Below, in pieces: positions 11,041-22,242 of a stretch of 64,000 bases of DNA (position 1 is the first letter of the stretch; each line of letters starts with the position of its first letter). The DNA lies in assembly GCA_003439945.1 (NCBI GenBank), contig QVRM01001784.1, forward strand, positions 1-64,000. The letters run 5' to 3'. The position numbers and the translations under genes were made by a program. This DNA comes from Dermanyssus gallinae. Lineage: Eukaryota; Arthropoda; Arachnida; Mesostigmata; Dermanyssidae. The notes under the pieces were generated by a model. The model was not told where the DNA came from. It was given only the letters and a program-made list of their open reading frames with translations, and did not search any database.

Positions 11041-11073
11041 TTGTTGAAAGGTGTTCTAACCACCTTTCAACAA
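11041..11073. repeat. Perfect hairpin, 13-bp stem and 7-base loop
   Basis: TTGTTGAAAGGTG at 11041-11053 pairs with CACCTTTCAACAA at 11061-11073. Confidence 0.8.
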
Positions 11074-11325
11074 CCACACTTTAGGAATAATCGAAGGAAA
11101 AATGCCATACGTTGGGATAATATTCTCTATAGTGCAACTCATTCTTATTTCCTATTATTTCACATGTCAAAATGGTGTGCTTTTGGCTGAAATCTAGCGG
11201 GACAATATGCCCCATGATACTTTTTTGACGTTAGACCTTATAATTGAAAAATATGGCTTCTATTTACTTGGCGAATCTCGGGTTAGGTAAATCAGATTGC
11301 ATTTTAAACTTTTAGCCCGCTGTCC

Positions 11326-11631
11326 TTGCGCTTAGACACCACCGAATGTGTGCCCCCAGCTTCCGAAGTAACCCGAGGACGGACTTCATTGAAGATTTGC
11401 GCGAAGGCCGCAGCTTTTGCTCGGACGGTAGCAAGTAGAACTAAGGCCCTGCGAAGCGTAGCAGACCACAGAATTACTTTTAATCCTTTTGGGCTTAAAG
11501 ATAGTATAACCAAAACTCGTCAATATTTGGCCTCACTTAAAGCTGCTAACCAATCGGTATCCAACGCAGCTTTCAGCAAATATAGAGAAAGTCTGATTTG
11601 TGGTATGACCAAAGAAATCCTGAAATTATGA
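11326..11631 (+). CDS. Unrecognised 101-codon reading frame
   Basis: The composition is protein-like, rich in Ala, Arg and Lys with a segment ICAKAAAFARTVASRTKAL that could form a helix, and it is not a by-product of a simple repeat. It ends at TGA just after KEILKL. I know no family for it and see no splice sites, promoter or related copy nearby. It could be a transposon remnant or chance. Confidence 0.2.
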   Translation: MRLDTTECVPPASEVTRGRTSLKICAKAAAFARTVASRTKALRSVADHRITFNPFGLKDSITKTRQYLASLKAANQSVSNAAFSKYRESLICGMTKEILKL

Positions 11632-11639
11632 TAATGACT

Positions 11640-12560
11640 TAATAATAATGACATGATTTAGCATTGTCCGCAATTACTGAATTAACTACCAATGCTAGCC
11701 AATGAACTACCTGCGCCACCTACACAGGAGGCGAGGCGGTGTCATGCTGGAAGGAGTATTTTGCCGCTAGTCCTAAATTACTGCTAGATCAGCAGGCGCC
11801 GTTCAAGGTATAACAAGGAAATCAAGAAAGAACGTCGACATAAAGCGGTAAGTTAATTATGATTGCTCTGAACTATAAAAAAATCCTGTGCTACGGCATC
11901 CTCATACCTATGACGCAGTCTCGTCACGCGGTAATGAAGGGATGGGTGACGGAAAATACTAAATAGGAAAATCGACGTAAATACTCCGCTTAATAGAACA
12001 CTATATCTGTGACTTGAGGCAATATTTTTAGAGATTATAGGCACCACTAGCAACGACGCAATTAAATTATTTAGCAAAACAAAAAGCAATAGATTAGTTG
12101 GAAATATTAAAAATAAAGTACAAATTGAGGCTGTAACGGACAACTGGCGCGAGAGAAAACCTTTGACCCAACAAATTGTTCTTGCTATTTGTAAGGGCTT
12201 TTTTGCCAGAACTTAAGTTTATCGTAAAACAAAACAAATCTCAATTTAGATTACGGGAGGTCGGTAAGAAGGCCAGTTTGTAACGCAATCGTTGTTACCG
12301 ACTGAGTGTGGGAGAAACGCTGCATTCAAGGTAGCGATCATAAAGTAAGAGTACGTATATATATATATATATATATATATACGCAAGAAAAAACTAAGAA
12401 CATTTTGCTGGTAGGCGTTAAGGGAGGAGAGTGAACGCTACTGTCGTGCATCGACAGTTATCACATCGAACATAAATGTGGGTATGTACGTAAGCAAGCT
12501 CGCGATGCATGAGGTAAAAATCATACTTCAATTAGAAAACAAGCCGGCAGGACAACCGCC
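11640..12560. other. Non-coding; one (TA)n tract
   Basis: (TA)n at 12354-12381. No gene or repeat family that I can support. Confidence 0.5.
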
Positions 12561-12561
12561 T

Positions 12562-12680
12562 TTAGCCAATCAATCAATTTCATTTATTCACCTTTGTAGG
12601 TAGCAGTCAAATACCTATTCAAACAAAATCCATGTACTTATACAAGGGTAACAACACAAGACTAGAGTCATTTCCGCCTT
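12562..12680 (-). mobile_element. Possible 3' end of a LINE (very short fragment)
   Basis: On the minus strand the sequence ends GAATAAATGAAATTGATTGA, i.e. an AATAAA followed by short ATTG tandem units. This resembles the 3' end of the LINE at 39370-40208 (AATAAATATGATTGATTGAT). No coding part is left. Confidence 0.35.
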
Positions 12681-12689
12681 TAGCGGAAA

Positions 12690-12825
12690 TAGCCTGCGAC
12701 TTCGATAACATGGATCGATCCCGTTCGATTCCGAAACCGCACACAATCGATAGATGTCATCGGTAGATTCAACTTAAACGTACGTTGTGCATCTTGGCTG
12801 AGGATCAGCCCGAAAACTTTACTTT
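12690..12825 (+). mobile_element. Possible tRNA-derived SINE sharing the tail of SINE family 2
   Basis: CGTTCGATTCC at 12723 resembles a Pol III box B, and CTTGGCTGAGGATCAGCCCG at 12794-12813 closely matches the 3' part of SINE family 2 (39270, 26110). Box A is not clear and no target-site duplication was found. Confidence 0.4.
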
Positions 12826-12829
12826 GCTT

Positions 12830-14000
12830 TAGATCGAGCAATTATGAGATATTCATGCATGCAATGGCGGTCGGTTGCGACACAATTAAGTCATTGTTCG
12901 CATGTATGTTATGCTTGTCGCGTTGATCTGTCACCAAAAACTATTTGGTATCTTGCTTTGAATCATGCTTTCTACCATTCATCATTGGTTGAAAGCATGG
13001 TCAGCTGGCATACATGTGTAACGGGCCTAGCGACGACCTGGTGATGTGGTGTTTATTTCTGAATGCAGGTAAACGTCATGGAAGGTGGCACCATTTAGTA
13101 TCTCGCGTTGTTTTCGTCGCACTGCAGGCAGGCGCACTACCTATATACCGTGACTGGACCTTTCCAGTGACTATTCGACAGATCTTTTATCAAAAAGAGT
13201 TCTTACTGTATAGAGAGAGAGAGAGAGAGAGAGAGGAAGACCTTTCGCACAAAAGTAGAGCTGGCAAAAATGAATGAAATATCGCTGTCGTTCGGCTCCG
13301 GATTGCTTGTTATGGTTCGACCTTTTGTGCTTCTGGGACCAAAGTAGTCGCAAAGAAGGTTTAAGACCAACTTTCACTATTAATACTGACGACAAACCGT
13401 TTGAGGTTTGTCGTCTAACGCCATTTCGAGCTAGCTGGCCGGGTGGTGCAATTCCTGGTGGTTTTCTTTCCTATTGGCTACTTGCTATATTACTTTCCTG
13501 CCGATTGCCTATCCAGACGACCACAGCGACAGGTCCAACCACAGGTTATGGCAACCGGCCGTCGAAGTCGTCTTCTTCGTGGCAATAAAGAAGCAGCGAT
13601 CCGCTGTTTGGGCTGCGAAGGTGACCTTCGGCACTTCGTGACCGACCCGACATAAAATCCTCAGCCTATCCGCCGCTGAATGTTGTAGTTCCTGCGAGGC
13701 AGCATGGACAGCCCGGCACGTTAATGTAGCGTGCAAAAACATAGATCACTGCGGACGGGCCACTGCGCGCTGTGATCACTTTCACGATTTGGCGCAGGTC
13801 ATGTCGAAGGTCCACATTGCGAGGAAGTCGTTTTTTTACATTATCTTTGAATTTCGACTAACCAAAAATTTTGAATCAAGAATGGAGTAGGTGACCTCCC
13901 CGCACATCGCCGCGACCGATTCTCACTCCGCCATCGGCAACAAGAGGGCCGTAGAACAAAAGCCGAACAGCGAGCAATATCCGATCAAAAGAAAAGTACC
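12830..14000. other. Non-coding sequence upstream of the mariner cluster
   Basis: A GA tract lies at 13205-13237. Short frames here have no recognisable domain. Confidence 0.5.
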
Positions 14001-14023
14001 GTCATATATATATTTATATATAA

Positions 14024-15261
14024 TATTGGGTCTACAAAAAGTCTTTTCGGATTGGCGCTTGCGCGGCTTTCACAGCGCCCGCCCCGGCGCCTAGGCATAG
14101 ATCATTGGCTCACATTGTTTTCATGTAAAAAAGAGCGGAGAACCTGCTGGTCTCAACCATTTTAAAATCTGTTTAGCCGTTTGTTCGTAAAAGTGCTGCA
14201 AAATGGAGGTAGAAAAATGCCAAGTTCGGGCGATTCTACTCCATGAGTTTAAAAATGGACTGAGTGCAACGCAGGCTCACAAAAAGTTAAAATCGTTTGG
14301 AGATGTCTGTTGTACAGACAGAATGTGCCAACAGTGGTTTGAGAAGTTCCGAAAGGGAAAATTTAACCTCGAAGATACGCCTAGATCAGGAAGGCCAAGT
14401 GTTGTCAGTGAGGAGGTTTTTTGAATGAAAATCCAGGACAATCCCACTATAACTACTGTGAAACTTGCCGAGGAGCTTCCTATTAGCCAACAAGCTGTTA
14501 GCACAACTTTAAAACGCCTCGGAATAACTTCCAGGCCGTGCAAATGGGTACCTCACGAGCTCAGCGACTTCAACAAGATGACGCGCATGCGCGTCTGCAC
14601 TTTTTTGCTCAGCAGGCATCAAAATGTGCCTTTTTTCGATCGTTTTGTGACCTGCGATGATAAATGGGTCTTATACGACTTTCCTGTCAGGAAAAGGTTC
14701 TGGTCAAGTGAACCTGGCACCTCCGTCACCCAGCCCAAAAAGGACATACACGCAAACAAGGTTTTATTGTGTATTTGCTGAAATGTGGGCGGAATAGTGC
14801 ACTATGAACTTTTACCGCGTAACTAGACGATAAATACGGCCGTGTACTGTCAACAACTCGAAAAGGTTCACGAAAAATTAAAGCAGTCGTACCCTGCACT
14901 AATTTCAAGGAAGGGTGTCCTGTTCCACCAAGACAACGCAAGGTCCCACGTGACTAGGGAGACCCTTTCGAAAATTTCCCAGCTTAAATGGGAACTTTTG
15001 GAACATCCACCGTATTCCGCCGACTTAGCACTATCTGATTACCACCTATTCAGATCGATGCAAAAAAATGTAAATGGTAAAAAATTCACTTCTATCGAAC
15101 ACGTGCGTTCTGGACTGGAAGAATATTTTGCCTTGTAAATCGATGGGCAGATGTTGTATCTTCCGGCAGAGAATATATAAATCAATAAATAAGACCTCCC
15201 GTGTCTCCTATATATGTGTTTTCTTTATAGCGCCAAAACCGAAAAGACTTTTTTGTAGCCC

Positions 15262-15266
<5 letters not shown>
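14024..15266 (+). mobile_element. Mariner transposon, copy 1, inserted in AT-rich sequence
   Basis: Terminal inverted repeats can be read: left TACAAAAAGTCTTTTCGG (14032-14049), right, as reverse complement, TACAAAAAAGTCTTTTCGG (15239-15257), each about 32 bp with GGCGC at the inner end. Both ends sit in TA-rich sequence, as expected for an element that duplicates TA. A transposase pseudogene fills the middle. Confidence 0.85.
14203..15138 (+). pseudogene. Mariner transposase, one frame with three in-frame stops
   Basis: Cut-and-paste transposase. One continuous frame of about 311 codons, no frameshift, interrupted by TGA at 14422, TGA at 14779 and TAG at 14824. In order: helix-turn-helix DNA-binding part (FKNGLSATQAHKKL; SGRPSVVSEE), linker with KWVPHEL, first catalytic Asp in TCDDKW, second in FHQDNARSH, third in SADLALSDYHLF. 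The last two Asp are separated by 34 residues, the DD34D of true mariners. All three stops could be single-base changes, so the copy is dead but not very old. Slightly shorter than the usual 340-350 residues. Confidence 0.9.
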
Positions 15267-15312
<46 letters not shown>

Positions 15313-15328
15313 TGTTTTCTATATATAT
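15266..15328. repeat. (TA)n microsatellite between mariner copies 1 and 2
   Basis: About 45 bp of TA units, then a short TTTGTTTTC break and more TA. Confidence 0.9.
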
Positions 15329-16381
15329 ACGAGGTGTGTTCAATCGTTATCGCGACTTTTGAATTTTCGCGGGTTACGTATATTCGAATTTCGATTTTTT
15401 TTGTGGCGTTATGTTGGTACTCATGTCTCTCACTTATGCCGACAAGCTCGGCCATTTTGAATGTTCACTTAATTGTTGACAGCTGCTTTGCTTGCACGTG
15501 TTTTGGATCGTCTTCGATTTTTACCTATTCAAAAAAATGGATTAAAGAACCTGTATCAAATTTTGTGTGAGAAACGAAATTAAGTGCGCGGATGCATTCC
15601 GAATGTTGACTGTGGCATACGGAGAAGCTACCTTGGACCGAAGCAACGTTTATCGGTGGTACAAAATGTTCTCAGAAGGCCGAGAAGATGTGAACGACGA
15701 AGAGCGTGCCGGACGCCCGAGCACTTCAACAACAGACGAAAAAATTAATGAAGTGGAGAAAATGGTATTGGCCAATCGTCGAATCACCGTTAGAGAAGTT
15801 GCTGAGGACCTAAGCGATAAGTTCGGTCGAATGTGAAAGTTTTGCTGACAGTTTTCTTCGATTGCAGGGGCGTGGTGCATCATGAGTTCTTGCCACAGGG
15901 TAGAACGGTCAATAAGGAATATTACCTGCAAGTTATGCGCAATTTGCGCGAAGCAATCCGCCAGAAACGCCCGGATTTGTGGAAGAACAAAAATTGGCTT
16001 TTGCACCACGATAACGCCCCTGCTCACACATCGTTGCTTGTGCGCGAGTTTTTGGCCAAAAACAACACACTAATGATGCCGCAGCCACCGTATTCCCCAG
16101 ATCTGGCCCCCTGTGACTTTTTCTTGTTCCCTAAACTGAAGAGGCCCATGAAAGGACGACGTTACGCTACGCTTGACGAGATAAAGACGGCATCGAAGGA
16201 GGAGCTGAACAAGATAAAAAAAAAAAAGGTTTTTTGAAGTGCTTCGAAGATTGGAAAAACCGTTGGCACAAGTGTATAATATCTCATGGGGATTATTTTG
16301 AAGGGGACAAAATAGATATTCATGAATAAATGAATAATTTTTGAAAAAACACAAAAGTCGCGATACGTTTTGAACACCATA
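15329..16381 (+). mobile_element. Mariner transposon, copy 2, internally deleted
   Basis: Ends are inverted repeats: GTTATCGCGACTTTTGAATTTT (left, 15345-15366) against, from the right end read in reverse, CGTATCGCGACTTTTGTGTTTT (16345-16366). A different family from copy 1. The transposase has lost its middle. Confidence 0.85.
15567..16237 (+). pseudogene. Mariner transposase with an internal deletion
   Basis: The N-terminal part (CADAFRMLTVAYGEATLDR, VYRWYKMFSEGRED, SGRP-like AGRPSTSTTDEK) stops at 15836. The C-terminal part resumes in another frame with LTVFFDCRGVVHHEFLPQG, WLLHHDNAPAHTS and YSPDLAPCDFFLFPKLK. The second and third catalytic Asp are 34 residues apart. The first catalytic Asp (TGDESW in copy 3) is gone because about 290 bp between the EVAEDL codons and the KFGRM codons are missing relative to copy 3. 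Confidence 0.88.
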
Positions 16382-16400
16382 TGTATATATATATTTTTTT

Positions 16401-16442
<42 letters not shown>

Positions 16443-16445
16443 TTT
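16382..16445. repeat. (TA)n microsatellite after mariner copy 2
   Basis: TA units at 16382-16394 and 16406-16441 around a T-run. Confidence 0.9.
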
Positions 16446-16474
16446 TTTTTGTACGATCTATTGCCGAAGTACTG

Positions 16475-16625
16475 CCATGCATCAGTTCGAGTCTGATGGG
16501 ATAGGGGAGTAGATTGGTGAGAGCATCGGTTTTAGTGGGTTCGCCGAGTCCCACACTAGTCCATCTAGGCCTGGCTGGCAATGATCCAGGTGCAACGTGC
16601 ATTTCCGAGATCTTCCAAAGCCAAG
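16475..16625 (+). repeat. Dispersed repeat family 3, copy 2
   Basis: Carries the core GGTTTTAGTGGGTTCGCCGAG, CCCACACTAGTC and a GGCTGGCAATGATCC extension (16527-16595). An upstream AGTTCGAGTCTG at 16485 is box-B-like, so this may be a tRNA-derived SINE. Confidence 0.55.
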
Positions 16626-16894
16626 AAGTGCAGGATTGATGTACGCTGCCGAGTGCCTGAGCATCTGGCATGTATCGAGTATGTAATGCCTCAGCTTCAT
16701 CGGCCGTGATATGCTAGCCGCGACCAGCCGTGTAAAAATAAACAATAGTTATACGAGGCTGACACAATAGTACGAAGGCTGATATCCGGAAAAATACGTA
16801 TTCTCATACAAATAAAGTTAAACCCAACGTTACAGAATAACGAATATAATTTTTTTTATGAAGGACACACCAAATTAGACAAGTATATATACGA

Positions 16895-17960
16895 GGTTTT
16901 CGCGGGTTACGTATATTCGAATTTCGATTTTTTGTGGCGTTATGTTGGTACTCATGTCTCTCACTTATGCCGACAAGCTCGGCCATTTTGAATGTTCACT
17001 TAATTGTTGACAGCTGCTTTGCTTGCACGTGTTTTGGATCGTCTTCGATTTTTACCTATTCAAAAAAATGGATTAAAGAACCTGTATCAAATTTTGTGTG
17101 AAAAACGAAATTAAGTGCGCGGATGCATTCCGAATGTTGACTGTGGCATACGGAGAAGCTACCTTGGACCGAAGCAACGTTTATCGGTGGTACAAAATGT
17201 TCTCAGAAGGCCGAGAAGATGTGAACGACGAAGAGCGTGCCGGACGCCCGAGCACTTCAACAACAGACGAAAAAATTAATGAAGTGGAGAAAATGGTATT
17301 GGCCAATCGTCGAATCACCGTTAGAGAAGTTGCTGAGGACCTAAACATATCGATTGGCTCGTGCCATTCGATTTTTATCAATGATTTGGGCATGAGACGG
17401 GTCGCCGCGAAATTCGTACCAAAATTGCTCAATTGCGACCAAAAACAGCATCGCATGAACATTGCTAATGAGATGTTGGACTCTGTCCGCGACGACCCAA
17501 ATTTGCTCCAGAGGGTCATAACTGGTGACGAATCGTGGGTTTATGGTTATGACGTGGAAACCAAAGCTCAATCATCCCAATGGAGCTTGCCGCACGAACC
17601 AGACAGACCGAAAAAAGCGCGGCCAAGTTCGGTCGAATGTTGAAGTTTGTGCTGCAGTTTCTTCGATTGTAGGGGCGTGGTGCTCATGAGTTCTTGCCAC
17701 AGGGTAGAACGGTCAATAAGGATATTACCTGCAAGTTATGCGCACATTTGCGCGAAGCAATCCGCCAGAAACGCCCGGATTTGTGGAAGAACAAAAATTG
17801 GCTTTTTGCAGATACGTAACGCCCTGCCTGACACATCTTGCTTGTGCGCGAAAAAGTTGTTTTGGCCGGCGAAAATCACAAACACAAAAAAATGATTTGC
17901 CGCAGGCCACTTGGTATTCCTAAGAAATATTGGCCCCCTGTATGACTTATATTCTATGTA
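16895..17960 (+). mobile_element. Mariner transposon, copy 3, 3' half heavily altered and right end lost
   Basis: From 16901 to about 17341 it is nearly identical to copy 2 (15367-15810). The left terminal repeat lacks about 30 bp that copy 2 has just after CGAGGT, and no right terminal repeat is present before the AT-rich sequence at 17950. Confidence 0.85.
17098..17900 (+). pseudogene. Mariner transposase, intact N-terminal two thirds, scrambled C-terminal part
   Basis: One frame (17098-17643) covers the DNA-binding region and the first catalytic Asp (VITGDESWVYGYD), ending at TGA 17641. After that, the nucleotide sequence still follows copy 2 but with many small insertions and deletions: the region of the second Asp reads through several frames near 17795-17850, and the YSPDLAPCD region is only just recognisable near 17925-17945. 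Confidence 0.85.
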
Positions 17961-18227
17961 TATATTATATATAATATTCAAAAAGGACAGTCACGCGGCT
18001 ATTTCCGGTCAGCTACATCGAGGAACAGCGAGGCATTTCTGCTTCCTCATTCAATGGAGGAATGTGGGAAAAACGCTTTATTAAAACAAGTTCTATAAGC
18101 CATGCTTATTTGAAGAAGTTCTGTAAACCCCGCAAGTATAACTTTCGATAGACAATATGTATATTAACATACATATCGATGCCGTTTTACGTAAGCCTGC
18201 AAAAGAACTTTTGTGTCGTATTGCACT

Positions 18228-18277
<50 letters not shown>

Positions 18278-18385
18278 TATATATATGTATTGTACGTATG
18301 CATGTCACACTACTTCACGTAGAATATATATGTATTGTTCGTGTAACTGAAGTAATACCACAAGTATCCCGGTCATGTAGGTTAG
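17961..18385. other. Non-coding with (TA)n tracts
   Basis: (TA)n at 18230-18287. A stretch at 18030-18110 could be a degenerate transposase end but I could not confirm it. Confidence 0.5.
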
Positions 18386-18475
18386 GGGGTCACCAGGTTT
18401 TAGTGGGTTTGAGAGTACCACACTACCCAGACCAAAGGGTGAGCGTTATGCATTTTTGTTCCTGGTCCCTGTAAA
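18386..18475 (+). repeat. Dispersed repeat family 3, copy 3
   Basis: CAGGTTTTAGTGGGTTTGAG followed by AGTACCACACTACCC (18394-18428), ending near an A-run at 18471. Confidence 0.55.
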
Positions 18476-18479
18476 AAAA

Positions 18480-19223
18480 ATACATTTATATATAATTTAC
18501 GTATACATGTCACATTATTTCACGTAGACACAAACGCGACAGCTTGGTGGTCGTTCACAGCGTTAACGGGTTTAGTAAATTTTCTAGAACATTTTTGGCT
18601 TTAGCCTTTTAATTTACAAAAACCCTTCTATTGTGAGCAGTTTTAAATGCGTCAACTACCGACTACAACTATCAACCACGACGGAGTTAAGCATTCATGA
18701 TTAAACCGTTAAATTGTGTCGCTAATGATGTCATGATCAAGCCGTTAAATGGTGTCACCTGCACAGTAGATCTTTTAGATTTCGAGTCGACAATTTCCTC
18801 AGCTGACGCGCAAATCGGCGTCTCTCAAGGTGGTTTGTGTATTAGATATAAAGCGCTGCATCCCACTGAAGTAAAATTATTCGAATACGCTGAGCATCTG
18901 AAGGCTAACTGTTACACCTAGACTTATCCTGTTAACTATGAGTTGCAGCCGGCACTCAATGGCGTTACACTTTGGTGTGCGAATAACCCCATGCCATTCT
19001 ATTAAAAAATAACCTACCGTTTAAACGTGGATACCTTGACTACAAATATGTAATAAATAGTGATGTACTTCCCTCGGTAATGACCGCACGAGATTTTATA
19101 TTACAGCCAAATCCCGACGGAAGCCCTATCTGGAGAAAGGTGTTTCTTAGGAAAATTATATAGCGTTTTCTAAAAAGACGCTGTTGCAGGACGCTGTTGT
19201 ACTCTCTCTCTCACTAGATATAA

Positions 19224-19260
<37 letters not shown>

Positions 19261-19365
19261 CTTTAACCGTATTACATTATTTTTTTATAACGGTATTAGT
19301 TTTTAACAGTCAAACTACACAGTATATGTTTCGTTTATTCAATATAATCAATCATTTACGGTCGG

Positions 19366-19410
<45 letters not shown>

Positions 19411-19750
19411 CTCAACAGACTCCGGTGGATGCGCAAAATTTCCTAATACAAGCTTGCTATCTTGCGAAGGCTGGGCTAACTCACAACTGCAACCTCGCGT
19501 TGTTTTAGTAGAATATACCGCCATTTCTATTCACGAGACTCTGTCTGGTCCCTTGGAGGGTGGCTAAGTTCCAGTCGAGTTCATCACAGCAAATCACCCG
19601 AGCATTTTGCTATAGGCTCTATTTTGTTGCGCTCGCTCAGATCATGAGTTCAACTTGCATACGAAACCATGGGCGCAACGGCGAATGACGATGGTTGTGT
19701 GACACACTTTCGCTCTGCTGAAACCTCTCAGCATTACTCTGGGGGATTAC
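18480..19750. other. Non-coding AT-rich sequence
   Basis: (TA)n at 19213-19245 followed by a T-run, and (TA)n at 19366-19408. No supported gene. Confidence 0.5.
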
Positions 19751-19830
19751 GGGCATCCAGACGGACATGCGCCACTCCAGCCATGGTGACTAGTCTGGAA
19801 CTCACAAACCCAGCAAACCCGCATACCGGA
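19751..19830 (-). repeat. Dispersed repeat family 3, copy 4
   Basis: On the minus strand: GCGGGTTTGCTGGGTTTGTG, AGTTCCAGACTAGTCACC, then GGAGTGGCGCATGTCC, matching the family core. Confidence 0.55.
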
Positions 19831-20854
19831 ATCTTTTGCCGTCTGTTCCGAAATAATTCATATAGCAAAAACAACAAATGAGATCACGTTTCGAAGCGCA
19901 TACAACAGATATTTGTGTTCTAAACATAGCACATGACGTCATCGACCCTCTCCCATGTGAACAGCGCAGGCGCTGTTTTAGCACCTATTGCCTACAAAGT
20001 ATAACGTTTAATGCCTGTGTCACTCCCTGAGCCTCTCCGAGCTCTTAGTCATCGATTAGCAGACGCTTTCGTTTTCTGTTACCACGTCCGCTTATTTAAT
20101 TAAGAAACACCCGCAATTCTGCAGAACCATCACTTCAAACTTTTCTCGATACAGGTTTTCCTTGTTTCCCAGAACCTCTACAAGCCGCCATATTTGTCAA
20201 CCATACGCCTTAGCTCAGCCAGCTCATTTTACCACGATTTATCATTTCGCTAAGCCCTACGTTGCCTCAACATGAACATTTTGTCGTACAGTTATTGAAG
20301 CTCTCTATGACACGATTCGTAAGCCTTACTGGGATCATCCGAGTCAAGAGCTGAAGACCAGTCCACCACGTTGATAGATACCGTCTTAAAACCGTCCTCG
20401 AATCTCGTCATTGAGTATTTGGTAGCCCAAGAGAGCCAAACTGCGGTGCTATGTTGTCTGTCAGCATGATCCCAACTGGGTCAATGGTCAGAAGAAACCG
20501 TATCAACGGTAAAGGGAGCGATCAATAGATATCGCTTACAGTTAGCAATAGCAACATGATCAAAGCACGAATCCAGAGAGACAGCATTGCATCTGAGGTT
20601 TAGGTGCGTCACAATCTGGGTCTTCGCTTGGCAAATCAACGTAGGCAGAATACCGCCAGAGATCTTCATGATGATGTCTAATGATTGTGCCTTATTAAAT
20701 TAGACTTTGAGGACATAGCCATGATGGAGGAGACACCTAACCTTATGGCTTGCGTAATGCCGTCATCGCTTGTATAATGCTCGTCGAACCTCGTGTAGGA
20801 ACGGAGATCCTGTGTTTTTGAAATTGTCTACTGACTTTTTGAGATTTTGACTGA
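19831..20854. other. Non-coding sequence
   Basis: No gene or repeat that I can support. Confidence 0.45.
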
Positions 20855-22242
20855 AAAATGTTCCAATTCCAATTAGATTTATTTCACTCAGATTGAGTAT
20901 AATATACAGTTCACGATGTTTCTTCATAATACTCTATCTTCTTCACGCTTTCGGCGAGAGAAGTAGTGTAACGATGTTTTGTTCAGCGCTGTGCATCCCA
21001 CTGCATGGTACTTGGCACATCTCTTCAGGCAGAACCGGCAGGTGCACAACTCGTACTCCTCGTGAAAGGCTGCGTTTGAACATACCAGGTAGTGATAACC
21101 ATGCACTATGTACCTGGTGTATACGTGGCGACTGTCACATGCAGGACCAGACCAAAGGTGCACGGCATTGAAAACGTCCAAACCACCGACCTCCCGTCTG
21201 GCCTGTTCGACTTTAGCTTCCCATTCAGAAATGAAACATTCGTATGGTACTGTACGCGGCATCTTCAGCCTTAGTCGGATTGTTTCAGTAGCCGGTGGAC
21301 AACCTGACATGAGATACACAAAGCGGCTCCTTGCTCGAATAGACAAGCAAAGCACTCGCTTCATATATAATGAGAAACACCTCTCAAGCTGGTTAAAATT
21401 CGCCAGTGTGAGGTGGTTCCACACCCTGTCAAGGCCATACATCAGCCCCGGAACAATCTTAAGCATGAAGAGCCTCACTGCTGAGAAAACGGACAGTCTT
21501 CGGACATTGCCTACTTCCCCGTAAAGAGAGACAAGTGCCTTCCGTACTGTTTCGTTTATATGCGCTGTGAACGTCGTTCCCGTATAATGAACCCGAAGGC
21601 CAAGATACTGGAAAGAGTTAACAAACTCCAATGGTTGGCCGCAGCAACGTATAACGTCTCTGGCAGCCAATCGACCTCCACGCCTGAATTTCATGGCTTT
21701 GGTTTTCCTGGTGTTTATCTCAAGTCCCTTCGAGACAAGGAACGCCTCTATCATAGAGGTAATGCGCTTGATGGCACCTAGATCGCGATGAGCGACCACG
21801 ATATCATCTGCATACATCACCACCACGGCTTTTTGGTACTCCTGTCGGACGTAACCGACGAGGTCAGCAAGGAGAAGTGTAAACGAGACGCAGCTCAGCG
21901 GGTCTCCTTGCGGAGTTCCCACATTTTGCTTAATCTCCAATACACCCTGCTCACCGTCTACCAACAAGGTGTCCTCCTCAAAGAAACTTGCTATTACACT
22001 CAGGAGAGAGCCACCCACTCCTGCTCGTTGGAATGCTTCAACCAGCAGATAGCGAGGGGCTTTGTCAAAGGCCTTGACGCAGTCAATAAAGACTGCATAC
22101 AGATGACCTCTGGGTTGTGCCACAGCTCGCTCGATTTCTGACTGGAGAACGTGGATTGCATCACGGGTGCCTCGGCCTCTCCTAAAACCGAATTGCTCCG
22201 GTGGAAGTGCCTCTTCAGCCACGTCTGAAAAATGTTGAGCTC
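20855..22242 (-). mobile_element. LINE family B, 5'-truncated copy
   Basis: Begins mid-RT at about 22242 and ends after an AATAAA-like stretch (GTGAAATAAATCTAATTGGA on the minus strand). Same family as 39370-40208. Its 5' end abuts the 3' end of a family A LINE, so one may have inserted into the other. Confidence 0.85.
20924..22222 (-). CDS. Reverse transcriptase, LINE family B, N-terminally truncated
   Basis: 432 codons open. RT motifs: PPEQFGFRRGRGTRDAI, LYAVFIDCVKAFD, VGTPQGDPLSC and the catalytic VVMYADDIVVAH. A thumb-like part with FVNSFQYLGLRV follows, and a C-terminal Cys/His cluster CTCRFCLKRCAKYHAVGC that may bind nucleic acid. No RNase H is seen. The frame upstream of the first Met stays open in a consistent reading to about 22240, where the copy is cut. 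I do not assign a clade; the 3' ATTG-type tail could suit several. Copy is uninterrupted, hence probably recent. Confidence 0.85.
   Translation of the reverse strand: MAEEALPPEQFGFRRGRGTRDAIHVLQSEIERAVAQPRGHLYAVFIDCVKAFDKAPRYLLVEAFQRAGVGGSLLSVIASFFEEDTLLVDGEQGVLEIKQNVGTPQGDPLSCVSFTLLLADLVGYVRQEYQKAVVVMYADDIVVAHRDLGAIKRITSMIEAFLVSKGLEINTRKTKAMKFRRGGRLAARDVIRCCGQPLEFVNSFQYLGLRVHYTGTTFTAHINETVRKALVSLYGEVGNVRRLSVFSAVRLFMLKIVPGLMYGLDRVWNHLTLANFNQLERCFSLYMKRVLCLSIRARSRFVYLMSGCPPATETIRLRLKMPRTVPYECFISEWEAKVEQARREVGGLDVFNAVHLWSGPACDSRHVYTRYIVHGYHYLVCSNAAFHEEYELCTCRFCLKRCAKYHAVGCTALNKTSLHYFSRRKREEDRVL

Noticed and set aside
18030..18120. Possible end of another mariner transposase
   Set aside because: Only a loose likeness to the usual C-terminal block and no catalytic motif nearby.
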